Positions 54,132 to 61,118 of a DNA stretch of 64,000 nt are shown in pieces (the first letter of the stretch is position 1; each line of letters opens with the position of its first letter). The stretch is taken from contig NZ_WNKX01000018.1 of NCBI RefSeq assembly GCF_009720745.1, positions 1-64,000 of the forward strand. Direction: 5' to 3'. The stretch comes from Massilia eburnea (GTDB taxonomy: Bacteria > Pseudomonadota > Gammaproteobacteria > Burkholderiales > Burkholderiaceae_D). A program made the translations under genes and the position numbers. A model generated the notes under the pieces. The model made no database searches and was not told where the DNA came from. It saw only the letters and a program-made list of their open reading frames with translations.

Positions 54132-54845
54132 TTATTGATAGTTGGACAGGATTCTGGCGATGGCTCCCTCATCGACCAATTCGGCGATCGCATTATTGAC
54201 CTCTTCCAGCGTGACGCTGCTGTTATGCGACAAGGCGCAACGCGTCAGGTACTGCCGGATCGCCAGCGGCGGATGCACGCTCAGCTTATCCCCCTGCCGC
54301 AGGCGGTAGTCGTAGAAAATCTTGATGGTGGCCACATGCGCGATGCGGCCGGCCGCCAGCTTGCGCAGGTTGATGGCGTTGGAGCTCACGTCGGCGCGCC
54401 GGAAATGCATGCCCAGCGCCACCTCCAGCTCGGGATAGCTGTAGCCGAGCACCGTGCCGATCGGCCGGTCGGCCAGGTCCAGCAGGTCTTGCGGCGCCGG
54501 CGCGTTGAGCGCGCTCACCAGCAATTCGGTTTGCGGGAAGAAGGGCTGCGTCCACTGGTAGTGGCCCGGCAGCCATTGCGGCAGGTACAGGCAAAGCAGA
54601 TCGCCCTGGCCCGAATCCAGCGCCATCGCAATGCGCTTGCGCGGCAGGACCTGGGTGACCAGGTCGCGGTTCAATTTGCGCGCCAGCGCCTTGGCCAGGT
54701 CGAAATGGATGCCGCCGCGCAGGCGGGCGCCATCGATATCGGCCAGGGGCATTTCGGTACTGGTGTCGACCAGCACGACCAGTTCGGCGGCGGGCGCCGA
54801 CGCAGTGGCCAGGAGTGCTGCGAACAGTACGGAATTGGCTTTCAT
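54132..54845 (-). CDS. Extracellular solute-binding protein (family 3 type), paralogue 2
   Basis: A 237-residue paralogue of the downstream protein, of equal length, with matching stretches such as GGIHFDLAKALARKLNRDLV TQVLPRKR and HPPLAIRQYLTRCALSHNSS. A signal peptide is present (residues 1 to about 19). The pair arose by tandem duplication. The TnpB element begins about 55 bp upstream of its start codon. Confidence 0.85.
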   Translation of the reverse strand: MKANSVLFAALLATASAPAAELVVLVDTSTEMPLADIDGARLRGGIHFDLAKALARKLNRDLVTQVLPRKRIAMALDSGQGDLLCLYLPQWLPGHYQWTQPFFPQTELLVSALNAPAPQDLLDLADRPIGTVLGYSYPELEVALGMHFRRADVSSNAINLRKLAAGRIAHVATIKIFYDYRLRQGDKLSVHPPLAIRQYLTRCALSHNSSVTLEEVNNAIAELVDEGAIARILSNYQ

Positions 54846-54900
54846 GGGGAAATATTACCCCACCAGCAGGCTTTTGGTTTCGGTGCTATCCTGCTCCGCC

Positions 54901-55030
54901 TTGACGTCCTCTCCGCCCTAAAGGACGGAGATTCCTGCAACCAGCGTCGCACGTCCGCGACGGAGAATGTTTTTCGCAGCGTTGAAATCACGATCATGTG
55001 CCGCACCGCAATCACTGCACATCCACTCTC
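54901..55030 (-). ncRNA. Predicted omega-RNA / right end of the TnpB element
   Basis: In stand-alone TnpB elements the guide (omega) RNA overlaps the 3' end of tnpB and ends at the element border. Here the hairpin CTCCGTCCTTTAGGGCGGAG (54911-54930, minus strand) overlaps the tnpB stop, followed by AGGACGTCAA to about 54901, the usual border motif. The predicted guide is the flanking 54881-54900. The 5' end of the RNA is unknown; the interval given is approximate. Confidence 0.45.
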
Positions 55031-55964
55031 TTATTCCAAGGCCTGCGATACCTCTCGGCCTCGAATCGGGCAGTGCGCCACAGTTCGAGCAGGTCTGGGT
55101 GGTGAAGCGTTCGTCGACTTCGATATACCGCGCGCCATGCCTAACGGCCTTGTACGCCAGCATTTTTCGGAAAGACGACCAGCCTGCATCAAGCACGGAC
55201 TTCGCCAGGCTGGTTTGGGCGAGTCCACTGGCATTGATATTGCCGACAGCAATGTGATCGAAAGCTTTGGCGATCTCCACTGCTCGATTATGCAAGAAGT
55301 CCATTCTGCGGCGAGCAGTGCGCGCGTGGATAGCCTTAATACGCCGTCGTTTATGCGCTCGCTGCGCCACCGCCAGCGCCGCCTCGGCCTCTCGGTAAAG
55401 TCCAAGAGCCGGAACCTTTTTGCCATTCGACAGTGTGGCAAGATCCTTCAAACCCAAGTCAATACCGACGCCTTGGTCGATCGGACGCAATGGTGGGTCA
55501 GCAACCTCCATCACGATATTAAGGAACCAGTTGCCACGGCTATCGCAGGAAAAGCAGGTTCCGTCCTTAATCTTGCCTTCAGGCAGGGGGCGCGAGTAGA
55601 ACACGCGGAAAGTATTGCCTGCGAAGCGAAACGCATTACCTTCCCGATGCAGGTCGCGTCCTTTCAGCGGAACCCAACCCAAGGATTTGCGACCGCGATA
55701 TCGAAGGAATGGTCGCCGGTGTTGCGAGCGGGATTTCGCGAACTGTTCGCAGGTGGCATTAATGGCACCGGAATGCAGTCCCAATTCCTTGCTGCTGCCA
55801 GTCGTCAGCTTGTTCAAGTCAAATCCGGTGAGCCATGGGCGGCCGAAACGCAAGGCATCTTTCTGCCGGTCGTTGCAGTAATTCCAGACGAAGTTCACCG
55901 CGCGGCCCCACTGGTTAAGCAGTCCGTTCAGCGACTTCACGCGATAACGGCATACGATAATCAT
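54918..55964 (-). CDS. tnpB: TnpB, RNA-guided endonuclease of IS200/IS605 (IS1341-type) family
   Basis: A 348-residue, apparently intact TnpB. RuvC catalytic residues are in GVGIDLGLKDLATLS (D169), YIEVDERFTTQTCSNCG (E285) and CGAAHDRDFNAAKNIL (D324/D326). The zinc ribbon is C292-x2-C295 and C316-x2-C319. The N-terminal RNA-binding part (MIIVCRYRVKSLNGLLNQWG; TGSSKELGLHSGAINATCEQ) is complete. No TnpA transposase is nearby, so it is a solitary IS1341-type element. Transposition would need TnpA elsewhere; TnpB itself can cut DNA at donor sites to promote retention. Confidence 0.93.
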   Translation of the reverse strand: MIIVCRYRVKSLNGLLNQWGRAVNFVWNYCNDRQKDALRFGRPWLTGFDLNKLTTGSSKELGLHSGAINATCEQFAKSRSQHRRPFLRYRGRKSLGWVPLKGRDLHREGNAFRFAGNTFRVFYSRPLPEGKIKDGTCFSCDSRGNWFLNIVMEVADPPLRPIDQGVGIDLGLKDLATLSNGKKVPALGLYREAEAALAVAQRAHKRRRIKAIHARTARRRMDFLHNRAVEIAKAFDHIAVGNINASGLAQTSLAKSVLDAGWSSFRKMLAYKAVRHGARYIEVDERFTTQTCSNCGALPDSRPRGIAGLGIREWMCSDCGAAHDRDFNAAKNILRRGRATLVAGISVL

Positions 55965-56056
55965 ACTGTAATTTTATACAGTATTTTTAATTTGGAGCGC
56001 GCGACTCCTTCGGAGTCGGCTCCCTTCACTCCCCGCCCTGAAGGACGGGGTTTCTC
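55964..56056 (-). mobile_element. Upstream end of the TnpB element with nested hairpins
   Basis: Upstream of tnpB lie ATACTGT-8 nt-ACAGTAT (palindrome around the start), GACTCC-TTC-GGAGTC (56002-56016) and CCCCGTCCTTCAGGGCGGGG (56031-56050, minus strand). The last has the same sequence type and orientation as the right-end hairpin. Either it is the element's left end or a remnant of a second, tandem right end. Confidence 0.5.
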
Positions 56057-56068
56057 GGAGCACTTCTG

Positions 56069-57250
56069 ATGAAACAAGAGCACCACCACATCACTCCCGC
56101 CATGGTCTTGCTGCTGGCAGTCGCCAGCGGCCTGATTGCCGCCAACCTGTATTATGCCCAGCCCCTGGTGGGTCCGATCAGCGCCGCCACCGGACTCGAT
56201 CCCGGCGCTGCGGGCCTGATTGTCACCCTGACGCAAATCGGCTACTGCCTTGGCCTGGCCTTCATCGTTCCGCTGGGCGACCTTCTGGAAAACCGCCGCT
56301 TGGCCGTTACGCTGCTGGGCGCTACTGCGCTGGCGCTGCTCGGGGCGGCGCTGGCAGGCAATGCTGCAGCATTTCTGGCGGCAGCGTTTTGCATTGGCCT
56401 CTGTTCGGTGGCGGCGCAAGTGCTGGTGCCGTTTGCTGCACACCTGTCAGCGACGGAGCGGCGCGGCCAAACCGTCGGCACGGTGATGAGCGGCCTGCTG
56501 ATGGGGATCATGCTGGCGCGGCCGGCATCCAGCCTGGTGGCTGATGCCTTTGGCTGGCACGCGATCTTCTTCATCTCCACCGCCGCCATCGCGACGCTGG
56601 CGCTGGTGCTGCATTTCCGCCTGCCGAAGCGGGTGCCGGAAGGCGATTATCACTATGGCGCATTGCTTGCCTCCATGTGGACGTTGCTTCGCACAACACC
56701 GGTGCTGCGCCGGCGCGCGGCTTACCAGGCCTGCATGTTCGGCGCGTTCAGCCTTTTCTGGACCACGGCGCCGCTGGTGCTGGCCAGCCCCGCTTTCGGC
56801 CTGTCGCAAAGCGGCATCGCGGTGTTCGCCCTGCTGGGCGTGGCCGGAGCCATTGTCTCGCCGCTTGCCGGCAAACGGGCCGACCAGGGTAAGAGCCGCT
56901 CCAATACTCTGTGGGCGCTGCTGGCAGGCGCCGCCGCTTTCGGCGCCCCGCTGCTGGTGCATGGCGGCCGCGAATTTGCGCTTGTGTTGCTGGTGCTGTG
57001 CGGTGTCGTGCTGGATATGGGCGTGACGGCCTGCCTGGTGACGGGACAACGCGCCATCTTCGCCCTCGGCGCGGAGACGCGCAGCCGCCTGAATGGCCTG
57101 TATATCTCGATCTTTTTCGCGGGCGGTGCGCTCGGTTCATCGCTGGGTGGCTGGACCTGGGCCGATTACGGCTGGCATGGCGTGCTGCTGGCCGGCCTGC
57201 TGTTCCCGCTGCTGGCGCTGCTGCTGTTCATGACCGAGCGCCGCGCCTAG
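56069..57250 (+). CDS. MFS transporter (sugar/drug exporter type)
   Basis: A 393-residue membrane transporter with 12 predicted helices and the N-terminal ANLYYAQPLVGPISAATGLD of the YnfM/NepI-like MFS_1 group. The A-motif region is IGYCLGLAFIVPLGDLLENR; the second-half equivalent is VSPLAGKRADQGKSRSN. The substrate is unknown. The start codon lies 12 bp beyond the TnpB element's upstream hairpin, so its promoter may have been replaced by the insertion. Confidence 0.86.
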   Translation: MKQEHHHITPAMVLLLAVASGLIAANLYYAQPLVGPISAATGLDPGAAGLIVTLTQIGYCLGLAFIVPLGDLLENRRLAVTLLGATALALLGAALAGNAAAFLAAAFCIGLCSVAAQVLVPFAAHLSATERRGQTVGTVMSGLLMGIMLARPASSLVADAFGWHAIFFISTAAIATLALVLHFRLPKRVPEGDYHYGALLASMWTLLRTTPVLRRRAAYQACMFGAFSLFWTTAPLVLASPAFGLSQSGIAVFALLGVAGAIVSPLAGKRADQGKSRSNTLWALLAGAAAFGAPLLVHGGREFALVLLVLCGVVLDMGVTACLVTGQRAIFALGAETRSRLNGLYISIFFAGGALGSSLGGWTWADYGWHGVLLAGLLFPLLALLLFMTERRA

Positions 57251-57708
57251 TGCGCCCAGATCCGGAATTCGCCCTGCATCTGCAGGTTGCCGTTGACGTT
57301 GACGCTGCCAAGGTTGCCGGTGACGGCGGCGGCAGGGTCATTCTGCACGCTCATTGATTCGAAGCCAAAGTTGGTGTAGCGCACTTGCGACGGCAGCGTG
57401 ATGGCGATGTAGTCGCCATTGCCGTCCGGACGCGATTTCACGCTAAGGCCGATGGCGAACATGTCGATCGTCCCGCGCACATTGCGCAACACGATGTAGC
57501 GCGGCACGTCGCCATCATGGAAGCCAAGCGATAGGCGGCTGTCCGTCACCGCGCCCACCAGCGTCGGATCGTTGATGGAAATATGGGCCGCAAAACTGAT
57601 ACCGTCGCGCGCATTGACGCCGGAGAGCTCTTCGTCATTCAGCGGCGTGGACGGCGCCGCCTGCAGCAGGGCCGGAACGCACAGCAGCAAGGCGGCTAGT
57701 CTCTTCAT
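57247..57708 (-). CDS. DUF6160/FilA-like exported protein, 4
   Basis: A 153-residue exported protein. After a signal peptide (MKRLAALLLCVPALLQAAPS) it carries the motif TPLNDEELSGVNARDGISFA (residues 22-40) shared by its three neighbours, then a beta-rich body and the C-terminal end EFRIWAH. The start overlaps the previous gene's stop (ATGA). DUF6160/FilA proteins accompany fil (putative pilus) genes in Acinetobacter; function is unproven. Its stop overlaps the MFS gene end. Confidence 0.8.
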   Translation of the reverse strand: MKRLAALLLCVPALLQAAPSTPLNDEELSGVNARDGISFAAHISINDPTLVGAVTDSRLSLGFHDGDVPRYIVLRNVRGTIDMFAIGLSVKSRPDGNGDYIAITLPSQVRYTNFGFESMSVQNDPAAAVTGNLGSVNVNGNLQMQGEFRIWAH

Positions 57709-58595
57709 TGGCGGAATTTGATATCGAGGTAGTTGATCTGGATATTGCCGATGCGCGAAGAACCCAGGTCCACATTGCCGGTCGGCGCGGTGAAGCTGAT
57801 TTTCCCGATTTCGATGCCGCCGCTGGCGGCCTGGCCGCTGCCGAATTGCGCATCGGGCGGCCCAACGCTGATATGAAGGCGCGGGCCGGCTTCATCGGAT
57901 TGCGCATTGATCAGGGCCGGCTGGCGTGCAGTGTCGGCAATCACCCATGGCTGGCCGGTGAAGTTGCCGTTTTCATCGGTGGCGCCGATGCGCACATTAT
58001 CGAGCGCCATCTGGCCGCCGCTGTTGGCGCGCCCGTTCGGGCGCAGCGCCCATTGGCCGATGTCGGCGCGCAGTGCCACGCCCAGTGCCAGGCCATCTTG
58101 CGTGCGCGGGGTGGAGAATTGCCAGCCGCCACCGTAGAAAGCCAGGTCGCTCACGACGATCGCGCCGCCGTCGCGGCTGATGCCGTCCGCATTGACGCCG
58201 AAATCGTAGGCAAGTTGCCATTTCTGCTCGCCACTGGCGTTCAGCGGCAGGCTGAATTGCGCCACATCGGCCAGGCCGTTATTGCTGCTGACGATGTCGA
58301 AGCGGTAGGGATCGGAGAACGGCACCGCGCTGTCGCTGCGCGAGGCGCTGGGGTTGGCGGCCCAGATGCTGGCGCCGTCGGGCCGCGTATAGGTAACGCG
58401 CAAATCCCCGTTCAGGGAATAGCCATTCAGGTCGAAGCTGACGCCGTCCCGGCCGCGCACGTCGGACAGCGCGCTGTCGCTCAGCGGACGCAGGCCTTCG
58501 GCCATGGCTTGTGCCGGCGCCAGGCCGGCCAAGACGGCAAGCGCCGCCAGGGCGGCGCATCCAGCCAACATTCGCGAGCCAGGCGCGCGCAGCAT
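57705..58595 (-). CDS. DUF6160/FilA-like exported protein, 3
   Basis: A 296-residue exported protein: signal peptide (about residues 1-30, ending APAQAMA), the motif RPLSDSALSDVRGRDGVSFD (36-55), then a long beta-rich domain (NGDLRVTYTRPDGASIWAAN; GAIVVSDLAFYGGGWQFSTP). It overlaps its neighbours (TGATG at 58595, ATGA at 57705), so the operon is translationally coupled. It is larger than typical members and lacks the IWAH end. Assignment rests on the shared motif and the locus. Confidence 0.75.
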   Translation of the reverse strand: MLRAPGSRMLAGCAALAALAVLAGLAPAQAMAEGLRPLSDSALSDVRGRDGVSFDLNGYSLNGDLRVTYTRPDGASIWAANPSASRSDSAVPFSDPYRFDIVSSNNGLADVAQFSLPLNASGEQKWQLAYDFGVNADGISRDGGAIVVSDLAFYGGGWQFSTPRTQDGLALGVALRADIGQWALRPNGRANSGGQMALDNVRIGATDENGNFTGQPWVIADTARQPALINAQSDEAGPRLHISVGPPDAQFGSGQAASGGIEIGKISFTAPTGNVDLGSSRIGNIQINYLDIKFRQ

Positions 58596-59341
58596 CAGTG
58601 CCCCGCCACCGGCATCGCAGGCGCGATCGCCGGCAATTGCGCCAGCTTGTCGCGCCAGTTCAGCCAGACGCCCTGCTGCGCCATGTCCGGCAATTGCGTC
58701 GTGCCGCTCGGCGCCTGGAACTGCACGCCCGTCTTCAGCACGGAAATCCAGAAATCGCGGCTCGGCCCGGAGGCGTCGCCCGCATGCACCCCGACCAGCG
58801 AGGCCGCGCCATCCCAGCGCTTGCCGCCGCCCGCATCGGTATGCGAATCAATCGTCGTCGGCTGGCCGTTGGCGTCCACGCCGTTCACCAGCAAGGAGCC
58901 GGAAACGCTGTTCAGCTTCAGGCCCACGTCGCCGCTGATGCTGTCAAAGCCCATGCGCATGCCGATCACTTCGCGCGGCGCCGTGGCGTCGCCGGTGTTG
59001 CGGTACACGACTTCGAAATAGGGATTGGTGATCGAAACCTTGCTGCCGTTCTGCCCGAACTGCAGCAGCGGCATGTCGATGTCGGCGCCCGTCCCTTCAC
59101 GCGTGGGAAAGCGGTAATCGCCGAGGCGGATATTGCGCAAGCTGGCATTCAGCTGCACGTCCGCATCGAGCGCGATGCGGGTGAAGTCGAAGCCGCCCAG
59201 CGTGCTGTTGCTGACCGCCAGCAGCCCCTGCCCGCGTGTGCGCGACAGGTCGTCGTCGCTCATGGGGCGCAGCTGCGCGCAAGCCGGCGCACAGAAAAAG
59301 ACGGCCGCCAGCGCGGCCGTAAAGAGACGGGATTCCATCAT
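58595..59341 (-). CDS. DUF6160/FilA-like exported protein, 2
   Basis: A 248-residue exported protein with signal peptide (MMESRLFTAALAAVFFCAPA) and the divergent motif RPMSDDDLSRTRGQGLLAVS (25-44). The body is beta-rich (GFDFTRIALDADVQLNASLR; IGMRMGFDSISGDVGLKLNS). The start among ATG 59341/59338 and an upstream GTG is uncertain; 59341 is chosen for a proper signal peptide. Lies 43 bp after the FilA gene stop, across a strong hairpin. Confidence 0.73.
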   Translation of the reverse strand: MMESRLFTAALAAVFFCAPACAQLRPMSDDDLSRTRGQGLLAVSNSTLGGFDFTRIALDADVQLNASLRNIRLGDYRFPTREGTGADIDMPLLQFGQNGSKVSITNPYFEVVYRNTGDATAPREVIGMRMGFDSISGDVGLKLNSVSGSLLVNGVDANGQPTTIDSHTDAGGGKRWDGAASLVGVHAGDASGPSRDFWISVLKTGVQFQAPSGTTQLPDMAQQGVWLNWRDKLAQLPAIAPAMPVAGH

Positions 59342-59356
59342 CAAGGATGTCGCAAA

Positions 59357-59376
59357 GCGGCCGCTCACGCGGCCGC
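59357..59376 (-). terminator. GC-rich hairpin between the first two FilA-like genes
   Basis: GCGGCCGC-TCAC-GCGGCCGC, perfect 8-bp arms with a tetraloop, 9 bp after the FilA-like gene stop and just before the next gene start. No T-run follows, so it more likely stabilises the upstream mRNA end or partially terminates. Confidence 0.5.
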
Positions 59377-59384
59377 GCCGCGAA

Positions 59385-59900
59385 TTAGTGTGCCCAGATC
59401 CACACTTGGGTGCCGCGCAGGTCGATCTGGTTGATCGCCATCGAGCCGAAGGACTTGCCAGGGATGTTGTGGCCCATCTTGATCGAATCCACCGAGATGC
59501 TCAGCAGTTTGCTGTTGTCGACCTGTACGTCCGATGGGATCGCGATCTGCACCACGTCGCCGCCCGAGTAGTAGGCTGGGCCGGCCGACACCACGCCGGC
59601 AGCGGAAGCAGCCTGCAGGAAGGAGTTCTGCGACAGGATGTCGATGGTGGCAGCCACCAGGCCGGTCACCTTGATGTTGTTGAAGCTCACCGAGCCGCCA
59701 CCCAGGCCAGTGGCTGGGTCCACTGCATCGGTGTCGGTGTAGACGAAGGAACCGATGTTCACGTTCAGGTTGGCGCCGATCGACACGCCGTCCTGGCCGG
59801 TAACAGCGCTCAGTTCTGCGTCTTTGATCGGGGTCATGGCGGAAGCGGACAGTGCCAGGGTGGACAGGGCGATTGCTACTGCGGCGGTCATGCTTTTCAT
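59385..59900 (-). CDS. filA: FilA-like DUF6160 exported protein, 1
   Basis: A 171-residue exported protein, the best match to Acinetobacter FilA (DUF6160). It has a signal peptide (MKSMTAAVAIALSTLALSAS, cleavage after SAM), the motif TPIKDAELSAVTGQDGVSIG (23-42) and a beta-rich body (SVSFNNIKVTGLVAATIDIL; GDVVQIAIPSDVQVDNSKLL), ending GTQVWIWAH. GGAGATAACG lies before the start. It is the first gene of the minus-strand operon and probably the most highly expressed. The gene name follows Acinetobacter; pilus function there is itself putative. Confidence 0.82.
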   Translation of the reverse strand: MKSMTAAVAIALSTLALSASAMTPIKDAELSAVTGQDGVSIGANLNVNIGSFVYTDTDAVDPATGLGGGSVSFNNIKVTGLVAATIDILSQNSFLQAASAAGVVSAGPAYYSGGDVVQIAIPSDVQVDNSKLLSISVDSIKMGHNIPGKSFGSMAINQIDLRGTQVWIWAH

Positions 59901-59998
59901 ATCGTTATCTCCGTTCGAATAATGGGTGTGGGATTGCTTGTTGTGTACCCCCTTGCCACGTCCAATCCTGGTGGGTCCGGCGCGGCGAGGTACCGTCT

Positions 59999-60017
59999 TA
60001 ATATTGTCGCAATATTA
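59999..60017. promoter_or_regulatory. Inverted repeat in the fil divergent gap, filA side
   Basis: TAATATTG-TCG-CAATATTA, perfect 8-bp arms. It is about 99 bp before the filA start; it could be an operator for the minus-strand operon. Confidence 0.35.
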
Positions 60018-60237
60018 ATTAAATTTATGATAGGTGGCGCCGCCGCACAGGGTCTAGCGTTTCGCATTGACCGTGCAAGCCAAACACTTGGCCCTGCGAG
60101 CCACACAGAGGAAGAGCGCTGTTACGAGCATGTTGCTTGCTTTAGCATAAAGTTTCATGCGCGAAGTAGAGGTGTGCATCTAATTTTTTCAAGCTCCCGG
60201 CGCGCAAAACATGCGTAAATAAATAACAAAAGAGCAA

Positions 60238-60253
60238 GGACGAACGTTCGTCC
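60238..60253. promoter_or_regulatory. Perfect 16-bp palindrome upstream of filB
   Basis: GGACGAACGTTCGTCC, palindromic at every position, 87 bp before the filB ATG and 19 bp before a short upstream reading frame. It looks like a binding site for a dimeric regulator (TetR or similar); the regulator is unknown. Confidence 0.45.
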
Positions 60254-60339
60254 ACATTATTTGGAGACGCCATGGGAGCAGGAATCAACGCGCGCGCGAC
60301 GCGCAAGGGCAGCGCTTACCCCAACGATCGGGGGCTGCC

Positions 60340-61107
60340 ATGCTGATGCTGTTGATGGGGGTGCTGGCCGCCCTGATTGGCGGCGGCGCTGCACTCTCCC
60401 GCAACGAGGTCCAGGACCGGCCCAGGGACCAGTACGAAATGCCGCAAACCATGCTGGGCGGCGGCGCCTATACGCAATCGGTCAGCATGGAACCGTACTC
60501 CGAGCTCAAATACCGCCACATCGTGCGCCAGGCTTACGACTACAGCTGCGGTTCGGCGGCCCTGGTCACCATCCTCAAGTACCACCTCGGCCTCAACGTC
60601 ACCGAGCAGCAGGCCATGGAAGGCATGCTGGAAAAGGGCGAAAAGGAAAAAATCATCGAGCGCCGCGGCTTCTCGCTGCTGGACATGAAGCGCTACGCCG
60701 CCTCGCTCAATGTGCCCGCCGCCGGCTACAAGGCGGAAGTGAAAGACTTGCTGACGCTGGACGAACCGGGCATCGTGCCGATCGACTACGGCGGCGCCAA
60801 GCACTTCGTGGTCTTGCGCGGCGTGCGCAACGGCGTGGTCTTCATCGCCGATCCTTCCGCCGGCAACCTGGCCTTCTCGGTGCAGGAATTCGCCACGCTG
60901 TGGGACAAGAACACCTTATTCATCCTGTCCGCGCCTGCCGGACAGAAAGCGCCGGCACAACTGGCGCTGAATGACCAGGAGCTGGGCGTGGTCGACATGG
61001 ACCGCGTCACCAACCATGGCCAGCTGGATCCCCTCAACAACTCCACGCAACTGCTGGAACGTGCTGTCAACTCTGGTGCGGCACGCACCTGGATGCACCG
61101 TCAATAA
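60340..61107 (+). CDS. filB: C39-family cysteine peptidase, FilB-like
   Basis: A 255-residue protein with an N-terminal hydrophobic segment (residues 1-19) and a C39 peptidase domain. Catalytic residues: Q64 and C70 in RHIVRQAYDYSCGSAALVTI, H155 in GGAKHFVVLRG and D171 in VFIADPSAGN, matching the family that cuts double-glycine leader peptides. Unlike ABC-fused C39 domains it stands alone and is placed outside or in the membrane. Its own C-terminus holds LNDQELGVVDMDRV, resembling the FilA motif. The likely clients are the FilA-like proteins encoded divergently; that is inference. Confidence 0.85.
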   Translation: MLMLLMGVLAALIGGGAALSRNEVQDRPRDQYEMPQTMLGGGAYTQSVSMEPYSELKYRHIVRQAYDYSCGSAALVTILKYHLGLNVTEQQAMEGMLEKGEKEKIIERRGFSLLDMKRYAASLNVPAAGYKAEVKDLLTLDEPGIVPIDYGGAKHFVVLRGVRNGVVFIADPSAGNLAFSVQEFATLWDKNTLFILSAPAGQKAPAQLALNDQELGVVDMDRVTNHGQLDPLNNSTQLLERAVNSGAARTWMHRQ

Positions 61108-61118
61108 GGAAATCGAGC

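Larger units (their letters stand above)
59901..60339. other. Divergent regulatory gap between filA and filB
   Basis: A 439-bp gap with marked AT-richness (59995-60270). It holds the inverted repeats TAATATTG-TCG-CAATATTA (59999-60017) and GGACGAACGTTCGTCC (60238-60253) and a 24-codon reading frame from 60272 (after TTGGAG) that overlaps the filB start. No clear -35/-10 pair was found. Confidence 0.6.
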
